DNA from: Saccoglossus kowalevskii
Lineage: Eukaryota; Hemichordata; Enteropneusta; Harrimaniidae
NCBI RefSeq assembly: GCF_000003605.2
Contig: NW_003127385.1
Location: forward strand, 56,577 to 78,457
DNA: 21,881 nucleotides
Direction: 5' to 3'
The notes under the pieces were generated by a model. That model was not told the origin of the DNA. It did no database searches and saw only the letters and a program-made list of their open reading frames with translations. Position numbers and translations under genes: made by a program. Positions 1 through 10,444 of this stretch are shown in pieces (the stretch's first letter is position 1; every line of letters begins with the position of its first letter).

Positions 1-1139
1 CTCATTCCATGCATATACGATTTGTACAACGACTTGTAAACGCAGATATGCTGTCATTGTGTACAAAGCCTATTTAATGAATATATTACCCAGTGCAGAT
101 ATATGTATATAGGTTTACTCTGAATCAATGTAAATAGCAGCCTCTGTTATGTCTTCAAGTATGAGACTAATCAAGACTGTGAAATCAATAAACGTTGAAT
201 CTACACGTTTATTTTATGTAAGTTCAATAATTCAGTAGTGAATATAACAAGGAGTGTTCGACACAGTATTAGAATAATTTCTTAATATATTTTTTTATAA
301 TATTTGTTGTTTTTTCGAATCTTCTAAGTTGACAATTTAAACTCTATCAGAAGTTGATTCACTTTATATGTTTGCTTGCAACCTTGCCTTATAACCTCTG
401 AGGTACTTTCTGGTGTCAGGACGTTTGTAACATTATTGTAGTTGTATGTTGCTGTATTTTGCAAAAATGTTCTTTTGCAAATGAAAAAACAAATAAACAA
501 ACAAACAACAAGTTGTAACGAGGAATATAATAAAAACTGATATTGCAATTTTGTGTTTTAAAAATGAATTAATGTTTATGTCTTGCCACCACAATATTTG
601 AATCGATGCTTGAAGAGTGCGTTCATTGTAATGAATCGAGATAGATATGGGTACCACGTGAGAGTAACCCACATTGTTCATACGACAAGTATGACAATTT
701 CTAGGATTAATCCGCATAATTCAATTCTTTGATAGCACTACGAATGCGTTTAACTTAGCACACTCAGCCGTCATATAATCATAGCGAATTTCCCATATGC
801 GACCCTTATTATTGACGTTAAGTTTAATTATACTGCCCCCAAATAAATTGTAAAGCAAATTAATAGCCAGATGCATTTCAGTTATTTAATAATATTAATC
901 CACACAATTTAATGCAATATTGAACTTGAAAATAACAGAACCAATAATTTGCATAAATGTCAACTCAAATATAATTTTATCGTTTATGGATTAGCGTCAT
1001 TGTTCCGCTTAACATGAATAAGATTGCCACTAATATCTGGATTAGTTCCACGTCGACTGGCGATAATATCTTGTTCACCTGTAAGCGTATAATTTTTAGT
1101 GCAGGTGACTGCGAATTTGATGACCAACGACATAAAAAG
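1..1139. other. AT-rich single-copy stretch, no gene seen
   Basis: No open frame here looks like a gene. The two overlapping minus-strand frames between 324 and 717 have no recognisable motif, and part of their hydrophobic, F/C/L-rich sequence is the translation of an AAAC/AAAT-type simple tract. One CACGTG E-box lies at 655-660. Nothing else can be supported. Confidence 0.6.
485..511. repeat. short AAAC/AAAT-type simple tract
   Basis: Imperfect run of AAAC and AAAT tetramers. It is too short to be a notable microsatellite, but it explains the low-complexity hydrophobic stretch in the overlapping minus-strand frames. Confidence 0.7.
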
Positions 1140-1250
1140 TGACGTCATCCGGAACTATTAGCTCTACACGTGTAGCCCCATGACGCACGTGACAATTAAC
1201 CAATATCAAATTACTCAATATACGTCTCACACGAAACTCGTCGTATATAA
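1140..1250 (+). promoter_or_regulatory. candidate promoter: CRE, two E-boxes, CCAAT, TATA
   Basis: Seen: TGACGTCA at 1140-1147 (full CRE palindrome), CACGTG at 1167-1172 inside a 12-bp palindrome (1164-1175), a second CACGTG at 1186-1191, CCAAT at 1200-1204 and TATATAA at 1244-1250. The order and spacing match a compact RNA polymerase II promoter reading rightward, which would place a start near 1275. Against this, the first downstream ATG (in CACATGATAACT, about 1344) gives only seven codons, so any product would need splicing or be non-coding. The motif cluster is a direct observation. Promoter function is inference. Confidence 0.3.
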
Positions 1251-2113
1251 TAAACCAGGAACATGTCTTGCAATTAAGTAATAGTTTATTACAAACAATA
1301 ATTGTGTCAAATTATTAAAATTGTCATATTGCAAGTGTCTCACATGATAACTATAGCAACAGTCTAAATAATACTTTACTTCTATGATTCACTATCGCGA
1401 AATTACCGATCGGTCACATGCCAAATTAAGAATGATAATTTATGGCTATTGCTAGTTTTAACTCGTGGAATTGGCATATTGAATGATTATTAAATTGACA
1501 AACATTATATATCATCTAATCCGATCGAATCAACTAACATATCAAGTCAAAACAACATGAACTAAGATCGACTAAACAACCAAGATTTCGGTATTCTTTC
1601 ATTGTATTCACTTTCTTATGCGTTACACTCTACTAGAATGTTCATTGTAATCACATCGATTTATTGATATTACATCAAACACGATCACGAAGTATTGAAT
1701 TTTACGCTTGGATTACTTTGCTCTTATGATGTCCCCTCTACCTCAAGTGCGAATTACAAAGAATATAAAATCAATAAATTCGTATATATTAATCACCAAG
1801 ATATTAATTAATTATGCTAATATTTTCCACACGGAATGCGAACTCATCAAAACGGAATTATAACTCAATCGAAATTGCATGTTGACGTAATCAAATCACC
1901 ATTCACATATCATTTAAATGTGCGATGCTTTTCCCAATTTACGGAATCCGGAATCTTGTAAACACATTCTATTCTAAACATGCTGTATTCGTCGCATTGA
2001 ACAGGCCAATATTGACATGACGTGGCTGAACGACCACTAGCGTAACTAGAATTTCTCCAAATTCTTGGAGTGTAATAACAATCAATCAACTTTTTGATGT
2101 TTTCCCTCATGCC
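1251..2113. other. AT-rich single-copy stretch, no gene seen
   Basis: Rich in TAATTA/ATTAAT-type sequence and many stops in all frames. A 66-codon minus-strand frame at 1910-2110 ends just before the minisatellite and has no recognisable features. I see no RNA gene or transposon ends. Confidence 0.6.
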
Positions 2114-2187
2114 CTACTGATATGCCCTGTTGTGGTTTACACCAGGTTTACTACTGGTATGGCCTGATGTGGTTGACACCTGGTTAA

Positions 2188-2760
2188 CTACTGGTATGAC
2201 CTGTTGTGGTTGACGCCAAGGTACTACTGATATGACCTGATGTGGTTGACACCAGGTTACTACTGGTAGGACCTGTTGTGGTTGACACCAGGTTACCACT
2301 GGTATGACCTGTTGTGGTTTACACCAGGTTTACTACTGGTATGGCTTGTTGTAGTTGACACCAGGTGTGCTACTGGTATGACCTGATGTGGTTGACACCA
2401 GGTTTACTACTGGTATGACCTGTTGTGGTTTACTCCATATTTACTACTGGTATGACCTGTTGTGGTTTACACCAGGTTTACTACTGGCATGACCTGTTGT
2501 GGTTGACACCATGTCTGCTACTGGCATGACTGATGTGGTTGACACCAGGTCTATTACTGGTATGACCTGTTGTGGTTGACGCCAAGGTACTACTGATATG
2601 ACCTGATGTGGTTAACACCAGGTTACTACTGGTAGGACCTGATGTGGTTGACACCAGGTTACTACTGATATGACCTGATGTGGTTGACACCAGGTTACTA
2701 CTGGTAGGACCTGTTGTGGTTGACACCAGGTTACCACTGGTATGACCTGTTGTGGTTTAC
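2188..2760. repeat. internal duplication in left part of the 37-bp array
   Basis: The distinctive variant TTGACGCCAAGGTACTACTG occurs near 2210 and again 366 bp later near 2576. Its downstream companion, the GGTAGGACCTG unit followed by GGTTACCACTGG, recurs at 2291 and 2729, an offset of 438 bp. The 72-bp difference equals two extra 36-bp units, so a block of about ten units was copied and two units were then gained. Confidence 0.75.
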
Positions 2761-2856
2761 ACCAGGTTTATTACTGGTATGGCCTGGTGTGGCTGACACC
2801 TGGTTTACTACTGGTATGACCCGGTGTGGCTGACACCTGGTTTACTACTGGTATGA

Positions 2857-2877
2857 CCTGGTGTGGCTGACACCAGG
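2857..2877. other. perfect hairpin in one 37-bp unit
   Basis: CCTGGTGT at 2857-2864 pairs perfectly with ACACCAGG at 2870-2877 across a 5-nt loop. Most other units keep this layout with one mismatch at the fifth stem position, or with a G-T wobble where the right arm is ACATTAGG. Confidence 0.6.
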
Positions 2878-3117
2878 TTTACTACTGGTATGACCTGTTG
2901 TGGTTAACACTAGGTTTACTACTGGTATGACCTGTTGTGGTTACCACTAGGTTTACTACTGGTATGACCTGATGTGGTTAACACCAGGTTTACTACTGGT
3001 ATGACCTGTTGTGATTTACTCCAGATTTACTACTGGTATGACCTGTTGTGATTGACACCAGGTCTACTACTGGCATGACTGATGTGGTTGACACCAGGTT
3101 TACTGCTGGCATGACCT

Positions 3118-3330
3118 GATGTGGTTGACACCAGATTTACTACTGGTATGACCTAATGGTTGACACTAGGTTTACTACTGGTATGACCTGATGTGGTTGA
3201 CACCAGATTTACTACTGCTATGACATAATGGTTGACACTAGGTTTACTACTGGTATGACCTGATGTGGTTGACACCAGATTTACTACTGGTATGACCTAA
3301 TGGTTGACACTAGGTTTACTACTGGTATGA
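3118..3330. repeat. 72-bp dimer sub-array
   Basis: A shortened unit (CCTAATGG or CATAATGG in place of CCTGATGTGG, two bases fewer) alternates with a full unit. The short variant recurs at 3151, 3223 and 3295, exactly 72 bp apart (37+35), so a two-unit block was amplified as a dimer. Confidence 0.8.
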
Positions 3331-4648
3331 CCTGTTGTGGTTGACACCAGGTTTACTACTGGTATGACCTGTTGTGGTTTGCACCAGGTTTTCTACTGGT
3401 ATGACCTGTTGTGGCTGACACCAGGTTTACTACTGGTATGACCTGTTGTGGTTTGCACCAGGTTTACTACTGGTATTACCTGCTGTGTTTGACACCAGGT
3501 TTACTACTAGTATGATCTGATGTTGTTGACACCATGTTTACTACTGGTATTACGTGCTTTGATTGACACCATGTTTACTACTGGTATTACCTGCTCTGGT
3601 TGACACTAGGTTTACTACTAGTATGGCCTGCTGTGGTTGACACCAGGTTTACTACTAGTATGACCTGCTGTGGTTGACACCAGGTTTACTACTGGTATGA
3701 CCTGCTGTGGTTAACACTAGGTTTACTACTGGTATGACCTGCTGTGGTTGACACCAGGTTTACTACTGGTATGACCTGTTGTGGTTAACACTAGGTTTAC
3801 TACTGGTATGACCTGATGTGGTTAACACTAGGTTTACTACTGGTATGACCTGATGTGGTTAACACTAGGTTTACCACTGGTATGACCTGATGTGGTTAAC
3901 ACTAGGTTTACTACTGGTATGAGCTGATGTGGTTGACACCAGGTTGACTACTGGTATGACCTGATGTGGTTAACACTAGGTTTACCACTGGTATGACCTG
4001 ATGTGGTTAACACAAGGTTTACCACTGGTATGATCTGTTGTGGTTAACACTATGTTTACTACTGGTATGACCTGATGTGGTTAACATTGGGTTTACTACT
4101 GGTATGACCTGATGTGGTTAACATTAGGTTTACTACTGGTATGACCTGATGTGGTTGACACCAGGTTTACTACTGGTATGACCTGATGTGGTTAACATTA
4201 GGTTTACTACTGGTATGACCTGTTGTGGTTGACACTATGTTTACTACTGGTATGACCTGTTGTGGTTAACATTAGGTTTACTACTGGTATGACCTGTTGT
4301 GGTTGACACTATGTTTACTACTGGTATGACCTGTTGTGGTTAACATTAGGTTTACTACTGGTATGACCTGATGTGGTTGACACCAGGTTTACTACTGGTA
4401 TGACCTGATGTGGTTAACACTATGTTTACTACTGGTATGACCTGATGTGGTTGACACCAGGTTTACTACTGGTATGACATGTTGTGGTTAACATTAGGTT
4501 TACTACTGGTATGACCTGATGTGGTTGACACCAGGTTTACTACTGGTATGACCTGATGTGGTTAACATTATGTTTACTACTGGTATGACCTGATGTGGTT
4601 AACACTATGTTTACTACTGGTATGACCTGTTGTGGTTGACACTAGGTT

Positions 4649-5346
4649 TACTACTGGTATGACCTGTTGTGGTTGACACTAGGTTTACTACTGGTATGAC
4701 CTGCTGTGGTTGACACCAGGTTTACAACTGGTATGAACTGATGTGGTTAACACTAGGTTTACTACTGGTATGACCTGATGTGGTTGACACCAGGTTTACT
4801 ACTGGTATGACCTGTTGTGGTTAACATTAGGTTTACTACTGGTATGACCTGATGTGGTTGACACCAGGTTTACTACTGGTATTACCTGATGTGGTTAACA
4901 TTAGGTTTACTACTGGTATGACCTGTTGTGGTTGACACTAGGTTTACTACTGGTATGACCTGTTGTGGTTAACACCAGGTTTACTACTGGTATGACCTGA
5001 TGTGGTTAACATTAGGTTTACTACTGGTATGACCTGTTGTGGTTGACACTAGGTTTACTACTGGTATTACCTGCTGTGGTTGACACCAGGTTTACTATTG
5101 GTATGAACTGATGTGGTTAACACTAGGTTTACTACTGGTATGACCTGATGTGGTTGACACCAGGTTTACTACTGGTATGACCTGTTGTGGTTAACATTAG
5201 GTTTACTACTGGTATGACCTGATGTGGTTGACACCAGGTTTACTACTGGTATGACCTGATGTGGTTAACATTAGGTTTACTACTGGTATGACTTGTTGTG
5301 GTTGACTCTAGATTTACTACTGTATGACCTGTTGTGGTTAACATTA
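4649..5346. repeat. higher-order duplication, 370-bp offset (10 units)
   Basis: Positions 4649-4976 and 5019-5346 share the same order of unit variants at a 370-bp offset, exactly ten 37-bp units. The diagnostic GGTATGAACTGATG variant is at 4730 and 5100. I count about eight differences by eye over roughly 330 bp. This marks a relatively recent segmental copy inside the array. Confidence 0.8.
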
Positions 5347-5689
5347 GGTTTACTACTGGTATGACCTGATGTGGTTCACACCAGGTTTACTACTGGTATG
5401 ACCTGATGTGGTTAACACCAGGTTTACTACTGGTATGACCTGATGTGGTTAACATTAGGATTACTACTGGTATGACCTGATGTGGTTCACACCAGGTTTA
5501 CTACTGGTATGACCTGATGTGATTAGCATTAGGTTTACTACTGATATGACCTGATGTGGTTAACATTAGGTTTACTACTGATATGACCTGATGTGGTTGA
5601 CACCAGGTTTACTACTGCTATGACCTGATGTGTTTGACACCAGGTTTACTACTAGTATGACCTGTTGTGGTTGACACCAGGTTTACTAC

Positions 5690-5830
5690 TGGTATGACCT
5701 GTTGTGGTTAACACCAGCTTTACTACTGGTATGAACTGCTGTGGTTGACACCAGGTTTACTACTGGTATGACCTGTTGTGGTTAACACCAGCTTTACTAC
5801 TGGTATGAACTGCTGTGGTTGACACCAGAT
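5690..5830. repeat. 74-bp dimer duplication near right end of array
   Basis: The rare AACACCAGCTTTAC variant followed by GGTATGAACTGCTG occurs at 5710 and again at 5784, 74 bp (two units) apart. Beyond about 5830 the units become irregular, with truncations such as GTGGTGCCATACAC, before the array ends. Confidence 0.75.
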
Positions 5831-6129
5831 GTGGTACTGGTATGACCTGTTGTGGTGCCATACACTACTGATATGACTTGATGTGGTTGACAACAGGTTA
5901 TTACTGGTAGGAACTGTTGTGGTTTACACCAGGTTTACTACTGCCAAGTGTGGTACTGGTATGACCTGTTGTGGTTAACACTAGGTTTACTACTGGTATG
6001 ACCTGATGTGGTTGACACCAGGTTTACTACTGGTATGACCTGATGTGGTTGACACCAGGTTTACTACTGGTATGACCTATTTTGGTGGACACCAGGTTTT
6101 GCTACTGGTATAACCTGTTGACACCAGGT

Positions 6130-6576
6130 CTCGATATTTTACAATAGGAATTTGTCCCACGCGGTTATCAGCATTGTACAATCATTGCTTGTGTAGAGGG
6201 TATGCTGGATACAAACACTGATTCCAGTTGGCTCAAATGAAGTAAAAACACTAATGTATGTTAGGTACGTCTGCTCAGAAACGTTATGACGTAACTTCAC
6301 ACAGGCTGCAATGCAGACACATAACATGAAATGCCACCACACAATGACAAGATGGGTTAGGGAATTAATCATCAGTTAATTTGAGTCAGATTCACATTAA
6401 GCTTTCCCGCGGGGTGGTCACATACTCGCCATAACCTGCCAACAATCTAAGCCTACTACTGAAAATGAGATGAGTCTCTGCTTCACTGAACCTTTCTACT
6501 AGTAGACTGATTAGTTTTTATATCTGTCGGAAACGATGCTTGTTTTAAAATACACTCAACCATTATTCAATCCGGG
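6130..6576. other. single-copy island between two arrays, no gene seen
   Basis: About 450 bp of ordinary sequence separates the 37-bp minisatellite from the (TTTA)n tract. A 77-codon minus-strand frame (6139-6372) begins MINSLTHLVIVWWHFMLCV and is cysteine-rich, but it has no recognisable domain, and a frame of this length is expected by chance. No RNA gene seen. Confidence 0.5.
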
Positions 6577-6797
<221 letters not shown>

Positions 6798-9629
6798 GTG
6801 TGGTCCATCTAATTAACAGGTGGTTTCAGTGCTTCATTTCACACTGCAAAGTTATGTTATTAGATGCACTAAATATTTAGAATTCTCACTTCAATCAACT
6901 AAATAGATTAATCGACGTTAAGACAACTATCTCAGATAATCCCATTTTAGGCGTGTCCTTGACTGGTGATACATACAAATTAAAAAAAAGAACATTTAGT
7001 GTAATCAAACTTTGGGATTCTTCATGGTCGCATTTATATTTTACGGTGAACGCACAAACATCTACAAGTTTATTCAACTGGACAAACCATATACTCGGTA
7101 ACATCAAACACGGTTGTCATGGCAACATCCTCCAGGTGTCCGTGGCTTTCAAGGACCTGTGAAGTGATTTGGGAGGGAGTATACCTCATTTGTTATCTCC
7201 ACACACATATCAATTGAACAGAGGCGCACCCTTTTTGTTGTTGACCTCTGTCTGGTCTGCTAGAACCACAGTATAAGTATAATAATAAGATGAAGATTCC
7301 CCCAAAGGTGTATTTTCCACAAAACAGTTTAATTATTTGTGACTTGTGCAAGTTTAAAGGAAAACCCTATAAGTAACGACCGCGGATAGGGAGCACACTC
7401 AGCATTAAACAAATTACTGTATAAAAGCATTTGCATGTTGCGGGCAGAGCTCGCGTGCCGAGAGGAGTCATTTTTTCTCGTGTGGAAGTTTTTCGCCCCT
7501 GGCTTCTAGCCCACTTCTGATTATCTCTGGCTATTAAGGATATTGCACACTAAATTAAAGCTTTGTATTATGAATGAAATTTTGACAGGGTTGTCTGCAC
7601 GAAATAATCGCATTATTGCAATATAACAATTTGGTAATATATGACTTAGACAAATTCATTTCTTAATAGTCGGACCTAGTTTCAATTTCAACTCCGTTTT
7701 TCATTCCATTTTTAATACCAAATTGGCATATTAATAATCTACATTCATGGTAATTGAGAAGTTGGAGTAATTATGTTAAATAATTAAAAGCTTGGAAAAT
7801 TAAAGTGTGTTAATGGATGAAGTTAACCTTTCTGTGGTTGGGGCGACGAAGACACGTTAGGTAGATTCTGTTATTTCGTTTGGGTGTTACTCTGTTATTG
7901 GGTAATCAAGTAGCAGACATATGAAAAGAAATTTGGATGTAACCGCAGTTGCAATTGAGATAGATAGTCATGTTATCAATATAGACGTTTGTTATTTTAA
8001 GAACATTATAGGATGGGATGGGACGGTGGTGGCGGATACAGATGATACTAAGACGCGGGATTTGGCATTTTTCACATGATAACAACTATGTCGCATCTCT
8101 AGTGCCGTTTAATGGAAGGTATAGTATAATACTGAAATTAGTTTGCCATTTTGTACTGTTTGTTATTATAATATTAAAGCAAATGAAACATTCAACAATA
8201 AAATTAATCAAAAGGGGAATACAAGTACACCGACTAATTATTATAATTAATTAATTAAAGTCGCATCCCCAATGCATCATTGCTAAGACCGATGAGTAGC
8301 ACAAGGACAACCGAACGCCGACTGCACTTACTGGCAATCAATGTTTTCAGAATCTCAATCGAGGGCGAATTTTGAGGATTCAATGACGGTTGGTTATTTG
8401 GAAGACATGTGTGCAGCACTGCCATTTACGCTTTTGACGTGCGTTTTTCGTTGAACCAATGGAAACATTCCTAGGATCTTTCAACAAAATCATGAAGACC
8501 GATGATTAAGTGATGGTGTTAGTGTCCCATAATACTAAGGCAAACGTTGGTGTAAGTGTATTATCATACACTTATTATTCTTATATAATATGAAACTTGA
8601 AGCATTTTTTTTTACCTAACGCAACTCCCACACCTTGTAAGTAATATTGATGACAGGTCTTGAAATGACGTGTGCATATGAGGAAAGAATGAACGTTGGG
8701 AAACATGCGAACATGCACGTTGTCATCCGTCTCAGTAAAGACCATTACTTAATTAAATATTGAATAACACATCACCAAATAAAAAAGCAATCAGTGAGTA
8801 TACATAAGCCGTAATCCACACTAGATGGTAATAACATTCAATTCACCGTTGCGACTGACGTAAAGTTTACGTATGTTTCTAATACCAAGAGCAGGCAATA
8901 ATACTGGTAGTATGAACGTGTCTTGCCGGGTGGCATTATCGAAATGTAATCGTCGCGACATTTTAAGTGTGATGGTACAAAAATCTGCTGTGCTATCCGA
9001 CAGTAATATTTGCATACTCTCTTCGTGATGAAAAGTTCTAAGAATTTTTTTTTCTAATTAGAGACTGGTGGGAGAATGGAAAGGCATGCCTAACTCGCCA
9101 ACTAGTTATTAGTGTCAGAATACATCCATCGGAAAGAGAAGAATAGTTGTACGCGTTTCATACATGAGTGTAGATTTCTAAGAAAAAATACATTGAAAAT
9201 CAAAGTAGTTTGGTGCTGATTTTCACCAATGACAGACACCAATACAGCACGTCAGAAGATCATTGCGAAGTTACTGTTTAGTGTATGGCAGTCCAAGTTC
9301 CATAACAATATGTGTGTTTAATTGACTAAACCATAATAGTCGATTTAGGAAATTCTACTTCCCAGACTGCTTGGTATTAATTCATTCAAAGTTATTTAGT
9401 CCTGAGAAAATGTTTTTCCGAACTTTACAGCAAGCAGCTTGCAATTATTCTGATCATCAAAATTGAATCGAAAACAAATGTGACTGAGTAAAGTCATATC
9501 AATATGAGACGGTTTAATTAACCACAAGCATAGATGCTACTACAATTTTACAACAATCAAATGCATTAATGTTAGCCTACATAGCTGTATTGATATTGAA
9601 TACGTTGGGATTTAATTGTTTAAAGGTGG
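6798..9629. other. single-copy stretch, no gene seen
   Basis: AT-rich sequence with short frames on both strands (longest 78 codons at 8018-8254 plus, 70 at 6895-7107 minus). None has a recognisable motif or a convincing start and splice pattern. A slightly GC-richer patch lies around 7370-7520, with CCGCGG and GAGCTCGCG. Homopolymer T/A runs occur near 6982, 8607 and 9044. No tRNA-like A/B boxes or transposon termini were recognised. Confidence 0.5.
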
Positions 9630-9770
9630 AGGTCGAGAAAATAAATCGGATATTAAAATTACAGAAAAAAAGAAAGAAATTGTTATTGACAAAAAAAGAA
9701 ATATAACAAGTTTACAAAGATGTGGTTAAAAAAAGAGCAGAAAATAAATCGTCAACATAGAAAATAATTG
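9630..9770. repeat. A/purine-rich low-complexity tract
   Basis: The plus strand is dominated by A and G, with several A7-G blocks. One (AAAAAAAGAAA type) is imperfectly duplicated at about 9665 and 9692. This could be a decayed poly(A)-type tail or simple low complexity. No retroelement body was recognised next to it. Confidence 0.6.
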
Positions 9771-10235
9771 TGTGCAACTTTTTACTATCTTGTCACTTCC
9801 AGTCTATAATGGCCATCTATTTTTTATCTGAAAGTTAGATGTATTTTCCTTCAATTATATTATTTTCGCATATCACGTTCTTGAAATCGAAGGAATGTAC
9901 AAAGAACGGCAGAGTGGGTATTCATCACACGAATGGGTCATGTTGTTGATAGCCAAAGCGATTATATTGTCTCAATTTGGAAATGTGTTAGCGTTGCATA
10001 CACTAGCTGAGACTAAATCTCGTGCTAGCTGTGGTGCAGCTATCAACACGTCGTTTGTTTTTTCTTGTCGCTAGATGCATTGCACTGAGTGGGGTTTATC
10101 AACATGCTTGCATTGTCACGTAATCAAAAGGTTATTATGTCAACCTCTTTCATTTCTAAATAGCAAATTACAGACGACATATGTTGCTGTTGAATTCAAT
10201 ATTGTGTTGATTATTTCTGACACCCGTGTAGTTGT
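9771..10235. other. single-copy stretch, no gene seen
   Basis: Ordinary AT-rich sequence. No open frame, RNA gene or repeat can be supported. Confidence 0.5.
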
Positions 10236-10300
10236 CACGTGCAGAATATAAGTAGAACAGTTATCGGTTTATTCCACGTAGGGTAGAATACAGCGAGAAA
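10236..10300 (+). promoter_or_regulatory. candidate core promoter: E-box plus TATAAG
   Basis: CACGTG at 10236-10241 is followed six bases later by TATAAG at 10247-10252. A start site about 30 bp downstream of the TATA motif would fall near 10277, leaving a leader of about 25 nt before the ATG at 10301. These are motif matches only; no initiator matching the usual consensus is clear. Confidence 0.2.
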
Positions 10301-10444
10301 ATGAAAGTTGAGTCTAAGTTTTATTCCACAATTTCAAAAAATGTTTCTCGTAAAGTCGGACGAGATTGTGACAATGTCAGTGTCAACCGGATCCGTTCCT
10401 TCCCCGCAATCGACGTGGGACTATTTTATAAAGCAAACCGGTGA
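10301..10444 (+). CDS. candidate 47-residue small ORF, unrecognised
   Basis: ATG at 10301 opens a 47-codon frame starting MKVESKFYSTISKN and ending in TGA at 10442-10444. The peptide is basic (many K and R), has one cysteine, and shows no signal peptide, membrane segment or known motif. The ATG has A at -3 (GAAAATGA), an acceptable start context. It was chosen because it is the first ATG after the E-box/TATAAG pair just upstream. An internal CTCGTAAAGT around 10349 could act as a weak 5' splice donor, in which case only about the first 17 codons would be coding. A frame of this length arises readily by chance in this composition, so treat it as a candidate only. Confidence 0.12.
   Translation: MKVESKFYSTISKNVSRKVGRDCDNVSVNRIRSFPAIDVGLFYKANR

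Larger units (their letters stand above)
2114..6129. repeat. large 37-bp minisatellite, about 108 units
   Basis: A tandem array about 4.0 kb long with a 37-bp unit. On the plus strand each unit contains GGTTTACTACTGGTATGACC, followed by TG(A/T/C)TGTGGTT and then a variable GACACCA, AACACTA or AACATTA segment. Because 37 is not a multiple of 3, long coding frames cannot persist through the array. Units near the left edge (about 2114-2760) include 36-bp versions lacking one T of the GTTTAC segment, and the last units before 6129 are also more diverged. The centre is more uniform, as expected if unequal exchange homogenises the interior. The unit is G/T-rich on this strand. No flanking target duplication or terminal repeats were recognised. 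I do not know this family by name. Confidence 0.97.

Noticed and set aside
324-717. Two minus-strand frames with hydrophobic cysteine-rich stretches resembling a membrane segment
   Set aside because: The overlapping frames are partly the translation of an AAAC/AAAT simple tract; both cannot be coding and neither has other support.
2114-2726. Minus-strand threonine/serine-rich frames (61 and 81 codons) with a 12-residue repeat, mucin-like at first sight
   Set aside because: They arise because the left-edge units are often 36 bp, a multiple of 3. They break where 37-bp units begin and have no flanking non-repeat coding sequence or signal peptide.
2114-6129. CRISPR-like direct repeats
   Set aside because: Units are contiguous variants of one motif with no unique spacers, in a eukaryotic context; it is a minisatellite.
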